Assembly: GCA_030549335.1 (NCBI GenBank)
Contig: CM060198.1
Location: 55,871,995-55,935,994, forward strand
DNA length: 64,000 nt
Direction: 5' to 3'
From: Pontederia crassipes
Lineage: Eukaryota; Streptophyta; Magnoliopsida; Commelinales; Pontederiaceae
Below are positions 47,844 to 61,500 of this stretch, one piece after another. A model generated the notes under the pieces. The model was not told where the DNA came from and made no database searches. It saw only the letters and a program-made list of their open reading frames with translations. The position numbers and the translations under genes were made by a program. The first letter of the stretch is position 1. Each line of letters begins with the position of its first letter.

Positions 47844-48120
47844 TGTTGGAAATATCACATCGTTATGGATGAGGTGGTTGCTGATTGTGGAAGAAACAGA
47901 CTGGCAGAATCAGTTCAACAACGTTCATTTTAGTATTAATTACAAACTAATTGTACGATTTATTTTCTTATATGTCAAATGAACATTAGTATAAATAGGA
48001 TGTTCGAATTGCAGTTTGTAAGTTGGTCAGTTGTAATTTCAACTTTCATATTTAATTTACAATTTTATCACTTTTGTCTCTCCTTTCTCTTCCTTCTTCA
48101 TCTCCGGTGTCTTTCCCACA
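47844..48120 (+). mobile_element. Possible solo LTR fragment
   Basis: The stretch starts TGTTGGAAAT, contains TATAAATA at 47990 and a pyrimidine-rich stretch, and ends CCCACA, as an LTR would. No matching second LTR or target duplication was found, so the ends are uncertain. Confidence 0.3.
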
Positions 48121-49074
48121 ACTTGATGATCGGCGCTCCCAAGCTCAGTTTTTGACATCAACACATTAATGTTGGGCATGGGACCAAAGGCTAGTGACAT
48201 TACTCCATGATGAACAGTCTCTCTTGCCCAAACGATAGTAGACTTCGATCCTAGAATGAGGCCACCCCCTCATCGGAGAAAGTAGTATTCCTCCATCGGC
48301 TTGGAGTACATTCATGTCTATATGGAAAAAAAGACCCCTTTTCCAATGTCTTTGATTTTTTTTTTTTGCGCTTTTGTTCTTAAGGATTGTAAACAAATGT
48401 TATGCCTTCAAATTTTTTTTTTTGTTTTCCTTTTCTTCGAACAAAGCAACAGACTTTGAGGTCTGCCAAAGGCCCCTCTTGCTTCTCGACGTTGGAAAGC
48501 TTGTGCTCGACGAGCTCGACACTGGTGTGGATTGTTGACCTCACGCCCCAAAAATCTCATGTTCCTGTGAGCTCGTCTGACCGACAAGCAATCCACTCAA
48601 AAAAGCAGAAATTCAATTGAAACCTTCATAACTATTAATCTTCAAATTGGGGGCTTCTTCTTCCACATGCATTTGCTAATTTTGATCTCAAAATTGTAAG
48701 CAACCTTCTAAAGTAAGAACACAAAAAAGAATTTTGTAAATTAAAATTTTGTTTCTCCAAAATTTTCGCCTCCACCCTTGGAAGCCAAACTGAGAATTTC
48801 TTCCATGTTCCAATCGCGAAACTGTAGAGGAGAGATGGGCAGGAAGATACAGAGATAAAAGAAACAATAACATCACCAGATAGACCAAGGATGATAGAGG
48901 AGAGAATAATGACGTCTAGCAGTGTTTCAACTAGGTAGACATTGTCCCATCTCAAAAAAAACTACGTGAATTGAGGATTAATATTTTGGATGACTACGAT
49001 GAAGTGCTGTAGATTACAGCTTACAATAACGAAATGTAGCACTAGTTTCAATTAAATAACAAAAAACTAGTCTT
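48121..49074. other. Intergenic DNA upstream of the AO2 unit
   Basis: No convincing gene. Short frames on both strands are not conserved and lack splice context. Confidence 0.5.
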
Positions 49075-49298
49075 ATATTTTTTTCCTGTTAAAAAAGCTC
49101 ATGAACATGGTAAAAAATGTTAAATTAAAAATAAAAAGGTATCATGAGTTCACACAACACTAGGCACATAAATTGACAATTTGTTTAGATCTATTACATT
49201 TATTTATTTGTTTATTTTTCGATTATTATATTTATTATGGTCATAAAAAAAATTCGTGTCGCAAGATCCAACTTCCAAGTTCGATAAGATTTTGTCCC

Positions 49299-49305
49299 TA
49301 TAAAA
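49299..49305 (+). promoter_or_regulatory. TATA box of AO2
   Basis: TATAAAA in CCCTATAAAAGTGACGCC lies 273 bp before the start codon. AO1 has GTCCAAAAGTGACGCC at the same place. The AO2 leader downstream has no ATG before the coding start. Confidence 0.55.
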
Positions 49306-49571
49306 GTGACGCCCTTTTACGAAAATCGCAGTCCACTTTTTTTAATCGCTGAAAACCATCTACATTGATACGAAGAATCGGACTCTTCCCACGTCAAACG
49401 AAGAATTTGGATTCCATCTTTGTTTTTTCTATTCGTTTTCTTTTTCCACAGCAAACAGTCGAGACTGACTCTGGCATCACTTTCTTGTCCCGCCGCCCGT
49501 CGGAGGTCCTCACCTTTTACTTATACGCGGCCGCATTTGCCCCAAGCCCTGCGTCGGGAGGCCGCTACGAG

Positions 49572-52500
49572 ATGGATGCCAGAGCGAAGCTGGTTTTTGC
49601 TGTCAACGGCGAGCGCTTCGAGCTCTCGGAGGTCGACCCTTCGATCACTTTGCTGGAGTTCTTGCGCACCCAGACGCGGTTCAAGGGGCCGAAGCTCGGG
49701 TGCGGCGAAGGTTAGTGTCGAATTGCCTCTGCGAGCTTCGTCATTCGAGCTTTGCGGTTATGCTTGCAAGGTCTGCTATTTTGTCCGTGCTCAATCCTTT
49801 TTTTTTTATCGCGAAGCATGCGTCTATTTTGATGAATCACTGTTCCTCCGCATTAAAGTTTTCATCATTGTCAAGGTTTCAAGTATTTTGCTACAGAAAG
49901 GAGATCTTTTTTTTCTTCTCTTTCAGTAGTTTATCATATTGGATTGACTGAATGGACTCTTCCGGCCGCACTGATTCTTAGTGTTGCCTGTTTCAGTTCC
50001 TTCATGATTTACCTATTTCCTGAGAAGGTTTGATTCTCTTTTCCTGTAAGTGATGGTCACGGGTCATGGTGTGTTCACGTTTTGCATGCTAATTCTAGAG
50101 AGACGACAGCTGTTTTCCTGTTAATTTAAATTGATTTGGGTGTGAGCCGACTGCTAAATAGTTATCCCTTTTCTTTTTTACATATATGCTTGTGAAGTTC
50201 ATTTTTCCCTATGAATCATGTCTTCGGTTCTTTAGGATTTGCCTACGTGGGCACGTTTATTATTCTTTTGACGGACTCCAGATTACAATGTATAGAGGCA
50301 GAAAACAAAAGACATCAGGCAACAGAGGCCCGCTCCTTAATTTTATCACTAGCATTGGTCGTCATCTTTCCAATATAAGGACCACCCTGAAAAACCACTT
50401 GTTTGTGGCTTTGTGCTGCAGCCAAATTGCCTATATTAGAGCAAATACTGAAGTCCGTTCCTTCCTAGATCTAATAGGATTTCATAAATCCATTCAACCG
50501 AAAGTTTGATATCATGTCATTTTTTAATCCAAATATATATATAAAGGAAATATTTCAATAATACTATCCCTTTCAATATATGCAGTGCACATGCACACAT
50601 CAAGGCAGATGAAGATACATTCCACGTTGGTGTGGAACCATGTGATTAATATCTTTATGGAAAAAAAAACACTCACCTCAGATTCATTAGGTCCAATTAC
50701 CACCTCGGAGGGATCCAATCACAATAGGAACAACCTAGACAAGTATTCATTTAAAAATCCTCATATACTTCACTCACACGTTCGTGTTGCTATAATATTT
50801 AAATTACTATTTTCATCATTTATTTGGCTTCTTATCTTTGTGTATTATTATACTTCACTTTATCTAATATAGTCCTATCTTAAAATATTAAATAAGAGCA
50901 CATCAGATTATTTAAAACTCAGTCCAATGATTAGTTATTCATAACCCTTATAATTATCTGAAGTCACATCATGTAATCATCATTTAATCTTTTGTTATAT
51001 ATTTATTCTTCACTTACTACTTTAATTATTATACATAGCTATTATAATTGTTAGTTAATAACTAATATCCATCTGAGTATATCATATTCTTATATTCAGT
51101 AACTATCAATTTAATCAGCTTTGATAACACACACATATATAATATGCATACGTATAAATATGTAATCCTGCTTCAAGTGTTTAATCGAATTATTATTATC
51201 CCTTATTACATAAGTTTAATCTAAATTTGTTATGCCACTAATAAGCTAATCTCATATTTGGAAACCACTCACATGGATTAATCACCAAATGTTAATAAAT
51301 TTAATCAGACTAAACAATTCATATGGCCAAGACTTATTCCACATATTTCAGAGATTGAGCTGACCACTGAAATAAATTGTCAAATGCTAATAAATTAACC
51401 TTACCAATTACTACAATGGAATCTGATTCATTAATTTAAGAATCTTAGCATTAGTAACTGGTTTAGCAATTCCAATTAAGTCTTTATAGATAAATCTCAA
51501 ACCTCCAGTTTGTACTCTTCCAACACTTATTAACTCAACATCAACTCTTCTAACACTTGTTAACTCAACTCAAACCAGTAATTAATAACCCAATAATCAA
51601 CTCCAAAATCAATTAGCATTGACAGCAGGTACCAATTCCCTCAAGCATCAAACAGGAATCAAACAATCCAGCTAGTAACATCACCACAAGGAAGAAAGGC
51701 ATCGTTCAGCTTCCTAAGCTCCTTGTTTCCTCCGGCAAGTCATCCTTTGCAATCAGCTGTGGTGCACAGGCATCACCAACAACAAAACCATCATCCATTA
51801 AAATTCCAACCAAAACTCTATTAAACTTCAGAACATGTTTTGGTATAAAGGAATCTATGAAAAACAACAGTGAATCAGCAATGATGGTGTAATCCCTCTT
51901 CACACATGTGGCCTCCATTTTTCCTCCATGGACTATTGATCTTCCTCCAACCTATGCCGATTTGATCTTCCCTCCAAGGTCTATGAGGTGGTGTGCTCCA
52001 ACTGGCTGGCGGAGCTCCAACGACAATGAATCAAACAGGGCAGAAGCAGTGATGAGGCGTACGTTCTATTTCGACAAGTCGCACCTGGTTCCCAAATTGT
52101 TGTCCATGTTATCTCCTCATCAAGACCATCATGGCACTAATCTCAGATTATCAAGGCTTGGTCGGACGATGATGAATCGACGGCAATGTTGCTGGCGACT
52201 CCAACGTCCTTGTCACGGCCAAAAGGGATCAGAGGAAGGGAATTTGGAGAGAGAGAAGTTAATGTACTTTTCTCTCCAGATTCCTGCTAAATGGACTTTG
52301 TTAATAAATAAGTTCCAATTTTTTAAAAAATTGTCGTGGTGTTACATGTATCCCGTAAGAATATTTTTCATGGCACGTCTTTATTAGTCTTCCATCTTTG
52401 TCTTCTCATTTTGTTTGTTTAAATTTCCTTCCTACTTGTGCATTCGAGTAAGCTTTATATTCTGGCAGAAGTTCTTAAGTTGAAGATGTGGAGTTGTTTC

Positions 52501-55500
52501 AATGTAGCTTAAAACTTACCAACTGTTTTTACTTTCCTCATGTCTTATTCCTTGACCTTGTGATGCAGGTGGCTGTGGAGCTTGTGTTGTTCTTCTGTCC
52601 ACATATGACATTGTCAATGACCAAGTGAATGAATGCAGTGTTAGCTCATGTCTCACACTTCTTTGCAGTATTGATTTCTGCTCAGTTACCACTTCTGAAG
52701 GTCTTGGGAACATCAAAAATGGCTTCCATTCAATTCACAAGCGGTTTGCTGGGTTTCATGCTTCTCAGTGTGGCTTTTGCACCCCTGGCATGTGCATGTC
52801 TCTATTTTCTGCACTTGTCAATGCAGAAAAGAGTAACCGACCTGAAGCACCAGCTGGATTTTCAAGCCTCACTGGAGCTGATACTGAGAAGTCTATTGCA
52901 GGAAATCTTTGCCGGTGCACAGGATATAGACCTATAGTTGATGCCTGCAAGAGCTTTGCAGCTGATATTGACTTGGAAGATTTGGGTCTTAATGTTTTCT
53001 GGAAAAAAGGGGAACAGGATGCAACGGTGGACAAGTTGCCTTATTACAATCCTGAAACAGTATGCACTTTTCCTGAGTTCCTAAAAACTGAAATAAAATC
53101 CTCCATTGTTAGATCAAATAACTCTATTATCTCAGATTTGCCACATAGTTATTGGCTTAGGCCAAACAGTGTGGATGAGCTCCATCATCTGTTGAGTTTT
53201 GACAAGTTTAGTGATGCCAAAATGGTTGTGGGCAACACAGGGGCTGGCGTTTATAAAGAGAATGATCTATATCATAAGTATATTGATCTAAAACGGTTAC
53301 CGGAACTTTCAACTATCAGAAGGGAGGCTGAAGGTATTACTTTTGGTGCTGCTGTGACAATTTCTAGGGCAATTGAAGTTTTGAAAGCACATCAAGGCAA
53401 TACGCCCCCTTCCGGAACACTAGTATTTATTAAGATTGCTGACCACATGAATAGAATAGCTTCCCCATTTGTCAGAAATATGGCAAGCTTGGGCGGAAAT
53501 ATAATCATGGCACAAAGAAACCAGTTTGCCTCGGATCTTGCCACCATACTTCTTGCTGCTGGAACAACAGTTTGTCTTCGAACACTTTCAGAAAGTTTAG
53601 TTCTTTCGCTGGAGGAATTCTTAGACAGCCCACCATGTGATAATCAAACATTACTTATAAACATACGTATTCCATGTTGGAGTCCAGTGAGCAAAACATC
53701 ATATACTACTAATGAATTTGATGATTTTGCATCTAAAGGGGACCCTAGCATTAGATTTGAAACATATCGTGCAGCACCAAGACCTCTTGGAAACGCTGTT
53801 GCTTATCTCAATGCAGCTTTCTTGGGTCAAGTTTCTGTTGATGAAAACTCGGGCGATCTTGTTTTTGACAATCTTCAATTGGCTTTTGGCGCCTATGGTG
53901 GTGAACATGCCATTAGAGTCAGAAAAGTTGAGAAGTTTTTAGAGGGAAGAGTTCTCACGCCATCTATTATAGTTGAAGCAATGACATTACTCAAAGATGT
54001 CATTATACCAAAAGAAGGCACCCTGCATTCTGGATTTAGGAAGAGCTTAGCAGTTTCTTTTCTGTTTCAATTTCTTCAGCCGCTAGTTAAAGAGTTGATC
54101 GAACATGGAAAGACTGTTGATATTGGGATACCTAAGACTGCTGAAATCTCTGAATATCATGCTGTCAATGGTGATGGATGTGTTGGCATCCCATATAATA
54201 AGGCAGCAGGTTATCATCAGCTTCAAGAAATGGATTCAATTGGGTGCATTCTATCATCTTCAAAGCAGGAATTCCAAATTAGCACAGATTATCTACCAGT
54301 TGGAGATCCAATAAAAAAAGCAGGCGCTGAATTGCAAGCCTCTGGTACATTTGTTTCCACAGGCTTTTAGTTAGTGAACCTCCATGAATGATACTCCAAT
54401 TTATAACGTGGTTCAACTTGATATGTTGCTATTATGCTTATTCTTTGTTCATGACTAGTTTCTAACTTGGAAAGTAACATCTTCAGTCTTGACAATTACC
54501 ACAGTTTTTTTAAGAATAACTACCTTATTTATTGAAAGATAAGTGATAATATGAGAAAGAGCATGGATACATAATTATTAAAAAAAAAAGATTCAGATGG
54601 ATCAATGGATGCGTGAGTGAGAAGAGCACAAAGAAAACTAATATTTTTTCCATGATTATGTAAATTTGCTTATTCCTTGTTTCATGACAAGTTTCTAACT
54701 TACAAAGCAATATCTTCAGTGTTGACAATTACCAGTTTACCACAATTTTTAAGATAAGAATGGAATTATTAGCTTATTTATTGAAGGATAAATGATAATG
54801 TGTGAAAGAGAATGGCTGCACAATTAGTAAAAAGAGATACAGATGGATCAATGGATGCCTGGGTGAGCAGAGCACAAAGAAAACTAATATTTTTTCCATG
54901 ATTATGTAAATTTCGTTCCCATTTGTTTACGTCTTATATTGATGTGACTAGGTGAAGCTGTATATGTGGATGACATTCCGTCCCCAAAAGACTGTCTTTA
55001 TGGAGCATTTGTTTATAGCACCAGTCCACTGGCTCATGTAAAGAGTATTAAATTTAACTCTTCATCAGCATCACAAAAAATCATTGCTCAAATTACTGTG
55101 AACGATATTCCGAAAGGAGGGCAAAACATTGGATGTAGCACTGATTTAGGAAGTGAGACTTTATTTGCTGGCTCCCTGACAGAGTATGCTGGCCAACCAC
55201 TCGCTGTTGTGGTATATCCTTGTTTTCTATGACTTTTGCTTCTGTAACGATCAAACTCTTATTGCGGAAATCTTTATTTGGATTAATGAGGTTATCAATT
55301 GATATTTAAACCTTAGGCGAGTTGCTATTTTGCTCTAGGTTGCAAGAACTCAGAGATGGGCTAACATGGCTGCTAAGCAGGCAATTGTCACTTATACAAC
55401 AGAAGATTTAGAACCTCCAATTTTATCAGTAGAAGATGCTGTCAAAAGATCAAGTTATTTTCCAATTCCCCCTATGTTCTCTCCTGAAGATGTTGGTGAT

Positions 55501-58500
55501 CTGTCAAAAGGAATGGCAGAGGCTGATCACAAAATCCTCTCTGCTGAGGTGTTTTTCTTACATTTTCCATGGACTTATTAGTTTTAAAGCCCAAGTTATG
55601 TAAAAAAGGTGATAAAATACGCCGTTAAATTTCATACTGCCATCTGCTGCTATGAATTTAATTTGTCTTCTGTTAGAGGAATTTTATTGGAATTAGAAGA
55701 GTTCATGATGGCGTTTAATATGCTGACAAGATGTATTGCCACCTAAGGTTTCACATTGAGTCCTTGTCATATTAAGTGGGAACAATGAGTTAGACTAATT
55801 GACAGAACATATATATAAGTGTTGACCTTATTGGATCAATGATAAATTTGTGTCCAACCTTCATGTATCCATTTAGGTAGTTTAAGATATTTCATATTTT
55901 AACTTGATGTTAGTTCGTGCTAATGTTCTTTCATGATTATTAAATGCACAAATCTAGTTGAACTCTTGCAGTTGGCCCATGCATCATTCATGTTTACATA
56001 TTCCCTTATCAGGTAGAAGAACCTAAAAAAAAAGTAAAAACAAACTCTTCAGGCACACATTTTGATGAATTATCATGGGAATGGACCATATTTTTGTTAT
56101 ATTTATTCACTTGGTTCTCCTCTGTTGTCATTGTTATCTTTTATGCATCTGCAATTAGTGATGAGTGATGATGACTGTCGATATCTTGGGTGCCAAAACT
56201 TGTATCTTTTTTCACAAGTTTGTGATATAGATAATATCAGAAGAACGTGTAAAAAGAAAACTTGACTTAAATGATCCAACAATGATCTGCGGTTGAAAAT
56301 TTTTACAATGAAGGAGGGAAAGGAAATCATAAATAATTTGATACTATACATGTTACACTGAAGCTAGCTAAATGAATGCTAGTTATTTGATTTTTGAATT
56401 AAACATAATTTTTTTTATCGTTGATGGATGGGTCCTGAATGAGCTGTAATATTGCACAGATGGGATGACGGATTTCCAGAAAGAAACTTTATAATGGCTG
56501 TTGTGCATTCATTTCATAGAGTTAACCAACTTTTACACGATGATCATATGCAGGTTAGACTTGGCTCACAATATTATTTTTATATGGAAACACAAACAGC
56601 TCTTGCAATACCAGATGAAGATAACTGCATTGTGGTCTACACATCAAGCCAGTTACCTGAGACAACACAAAATGTAATTGCAAAATGCCTTGGTCTACCA
56701 GTTCACAATGTCCGTGTAATAACAAGAAGAGTTGGAGGAGGTTTCGGTGGAAAAGCATTGAAATCTGTCCCTGTGAGTGTCAGATCTTATGAGTTGTTTT
56801 TTTTTTTTTTTGAGAAGAGAAAGGATGACCACCAGTTAGGTGTCATCCATGTATATTAGATCTTATGAGTTGTGACCATCAATATCATACAGCAAAACTA
56901 TGCTGAAAAAGATCTTTGGTCTTATTTTATTTACAAAATTCTTAAAGCATATGTGAATATAAAAGCACATTATGATCCGAATGATCTGACTCATTTGTGG
57001 GTAACATTATTGCAATATATGAACTTTTCCACCCCATAGGTAGATGTATTAGAGGATTGCTCGGCTTACTTGAAATTGTTCCGTCCATGCCATTGCTGGG
57101 CAGCGGAGTGTGAAACTACCGTTCTCTTATATAATATTATGCTTTCTTAAAACTTTCGTTAGTACCATAATGGTGCATGTGAAGCATGGCATGCTGTTGA
57201 TGCTCAACCTCTGATGTTTCATTTTTTTCCTTTCTCATTGAGTGAAAAACTTGAGGTGTTCTAAGCCTACTTGAGGTGTTCTAATAGAACGGAATGGCGT
57301 CGTATGATCCATGTAGCCGACCCCACCTAGTGGGATAAGGCTTTGTTGTTGTTGTTGTTGTTGTTCTAAGCCTACATTTTCCCACCTTTCTAACCAATCA
57401 ACTTTTACTGCGAGCCAAGATATTATCTGCTTGATATTATTATGTGATGACTTTTTGGATGTAAATTTTGATATTTTTTTGAGAACTTGGTATAACAAAT
57501 ATCTATGTCACAAAGCTTGCTTACTTGAGAAAGTTTTTGAGGAGAAGAAATGTGGGCACTTGGTTTCAAATAAGAAATAGTGATCCGCCATAGTTTCCTT
57601 TCAGCAAAATTAGACCTAATGAAGAAATTCTCATCTTAGTGGAAATCTAGTTATTGGCCTTATTATGATGGGTTTTAGCGTTTATGCCTCATCCATTGCT
57701 TCTCGTAGCATGTGGCTCTTCTCTTTATACATGATCATATTGATAAGTCATGTCTTTTCTGTATTATTTCTTTGCATCTAAAATATTAGCCCCATATGAA
57801 TGGTCAAAGGAAATACTTATTTTGTGATTGTGTTTTCAGATTGCAACTGCTTGTGCTGTTGCAGCATTTAAATTGCGCCGCCCTGTTAGGATGTACCTTG
57901 ACCGAAAAACTGATATGATAATGGCTGGAGGTCGACATCCAATGAAAATAAAATACTCTGTTGGTTTCAAAACTGATGGGAAGATCACAGCCTTGCATCT
58001 TAATATATTAATCAATGCAGGCATATCAGAAGATATCAGCCCAGCAATTCCATTTACGATTACTGGAACAGTAAGGAAATACAACTGGGGTGCACTCTCC
58101 TTTGATATTAAGATATGTAAAACAAATGTTTCATCAAAATCAGCCATGAGAGCTCCTGGGGATCTACAAGGTGCTTATATTGCTGAAGTTGTCATTGAAC
58201 ATGTTGCATCATTTCTCTCCATGGATCCCCATGCTGTAAGGAGGAAGAATCTCCATACCTATGACAGCCTTGTTTTATTTTATGGAAGAGCTGCTGGTGA
58301 ATCTCCTGTATATACATTGCCTTCGATAGTTGATAAATTGGTTTATTCTTCAAATTATCTGAGCCGTCTTGAATTGATCCAGCATTTTAATAGTCGCAAC
58401 AAATGGAAAAAGCGGGGCATTTCATGTGTACCTGTTATATACAAAGTTACAATTAGGCCAACACCGGGAAAAGTGTCTATTCTTGGTGATGGATCAATTG

Positions 58501-61500
58501 TTGTTGAAGTTGGAGGGATTGAAATAGGGCAAGGTCTTTGGACAAAAGTCAAGCAAGTCACAGCATTTGCCCTTGGGAAACTATGTCACGATCAAAGTCA
58601 AAATCTTTTGGAGAGAATTCGAGTGATTCAGGCAGATTCACTTAGTTTGATCCAAGGGGGTTGGACAGCTGGTAGTACAACATCAGAGTCAAGCTGTGAG
58701 GCAGTTCGTCTTTCCTGCAATGTTTTGGTTGACAGATTGAAGTCTCTCAAGGAAAGTTTAGAGAATGAAATGGGTTCAGTAACATGGGATATTTTAGTAA
58801 TGCAGGTACACATTTCAATATAAGTGAATTCATTTGGCATTTACATTATCACCAGCTTCTTCTTGTTGTCTTTAGCTGGTTCTTGATTTCTGCTGTCATA
58901 TAGTGAATATCATTCTTCAATCTTCAGTATATCTGATAAGAATTCTCCAGCTTCTTCTCATTTTATTGACTGGCTTGTCATGCTCTTCATCTCCCCAAGC
59001 TTATCCCTTTCTACAGAATAATCAGTTGATCTTCATACTGGTAACCTGTACTACCTGCAACCTACTGGGGCAAAATAAACAGGCGTCAGAAGTAAATACA
59101 TAATTTGATGATAACAAATTTTTGGGTCTTTTATAGTTATCAAGACATATTGTCATCACTTAAATGTTTTTTATGATTGCTGATGGGGATTTGCAAAATG
59201 TGATTCCTATGTTTTCTTCTTCAGTTTGTATCCCGCTCAAGTATTTGATTCCTATGTTTTATTCCTTGTACATGATTTGTTATTATTTTGGCAGAGAATA
59301 GAATCACTCTTTTGGTCCTAAAATGTGCATGTGATTGCAGCACTAGTCAGAGAACAGTGGAAGTAGAAAGTAAGTCGTGAAAATGACACTAATAGTCAAC
59401 AACAACAACAACAAAACCTTATCCCACTAGGTGGGGTCGTCTATATGGATCATATGACTTCGTTGATCCATGTTCATGAGATTCGACAGGATTTTACGCT
59501 GACTGTCGGGGCCTAACACAACCCTCCTCCTTTATCCGGGCTTGGGACCGGCTATAAAACATAGGCGGAGTTAATTGAAAATGACACTAATAGTCATTGC
59601 TAATAATTAGTATGATTCTGCAGAATAAGGTGTCGAAGAAATGTTGAAAATCAAGTATATTTTGTGAGCTTCATCTAAGTCATCAACACAAAATCAATGA
59701 GATTAAGTTGTCGGGGAACAAAATTTCTTGAGCATTTGTAACAGTCTGGATATGTAGGCATTGCAGACAGCAGACTATGCATACACATCCCTATAATTGA
59801 AAATGGCATGAAGAACACCTGTAAACTTGGCTTTTATTTTGAACTTTCCTCCCTTTTATCTGTAGGCAAATATGCGAGCTGTGAACTTGTCGGCCAGTGT
59901 TTACTGGGTTCCTGACAGCACATCTGTTGACTATCTAAATTATGGAGCTGCTATAAGTGAGGTATTTTTTTTTGCAAACTGGAGATTCATAGATGACTTT
60001 AACTTACATTGTATAATGTTATTTTATTTGCTTGATGTACCCCTTGTCATATGACTTAAAAGGCTGGCAATTTCAGGTTGAGATAAATGTTCTCACAGGA
60101 GCTACTTCAATTTTGCGGACGGACATTACCTATGACTGTGGGCAAAGCTTGAATCCTGCTGTTGATTTGGGACAGGTTTGGTAGATCTGTGGAGTTGATT
60201 TCAATGTTTTCTTCTCTTATGCAATTTGAAAGTGATGCCTTCTTAGTAGGAAAATGTTACCGTACTCTTATCAGATATGTCAACTGCTTTATTTCACTTT
60301 CTTGTGTGACATCAGTATATCAATTTCTTCACTTTTCATCAGTCAGAAATAAACCTTTTTCCATTATGTAATCAAAGTGTTTTTCTTTTCATTTAACATT
60401 TGAGCACAATGGATATTTTGACAATCATAACTTGAAACACCAGTGAAAGATAGTTGCAAAATTTAGGTTTTAGTTTTTCGGAATATTCTAAGAGAGGAAA
60501 GAAAATAAAAACATACAGTATCTTCTTTGGTCATGTTTCTACCGCCTTATATAACTAGAGAAGTTTAGATAATTCTGAATGGAACTCTCTGTCATTGTCA
60601 AAAATTAGATTTTTCTCATAATGTTAATCATTGGGAAGACATTTGCTTCTCTTTCCTTTCAATGAAAGATGATTATAGGTTCTGGTTAACTCTACATGAA
60701 TATAAGTGCAAGAACATATGTATTTTTGGTGTTTCTTTCGTTCAGGGGGCGCACATGATATTACTTCTGGTTTGTTAACATATTTTTGCACTGTCTTTGA
60801 TGTTGTATCAAATCATGAAGGAAAAGGGCAAATTACTTTTGGTGTTTTTGTGTATATCCATACTAACAACAAAGTATGTGATTTTATTAGTTCGGACATA
60901 AGAAAAGAGATCTGGTTGAGATTTAACATTATGACATCTATTATGTTCTTTCCTCTTCGCAGATTGAAGGTGCTTTTGCTCAAGGAATTGGTTTTTTCAT
61001 GTACGAGGAGTATTTGACAAACTCAGATGGTTTGGTGGTTACCGAGGGTACTTGGACATACAAGATTCCAACAATTGACACCATTCCAAAAGAGTTCAAT
61101 GTGGAATTATTGAACAGTGGGCATCATGAAAAACGTGTTCTCTCCTCAAAAGGTATTATACAATTTTATGTTCAATGTCTCCATCTGTCTACATACTGAT
61201 TCCTAGAAAATGCCTGTGCTGATAAGGGAACTTTTGGAGGTCTTTCATTTATAAGTTTATATATTTGGATATATGGTTTCCTAGCACTTACAACTTTACT
61301 TTTTTCCTTCGAATGCTTGATTGCATGAAAACTGTAGGACTTACAATTGAGTATATGTTTTCATTGCACTTACTACCTTATGCTTGATGCTGACATTATT
61401 TATGATTTATTTAGGGTGGTTGCCAACGATGTTTATATAGGTGCTAAAAGTCTCATAAATAGTGCTAATGTTATTGTGGCTTCAAAACTTTAGGCCCTCC

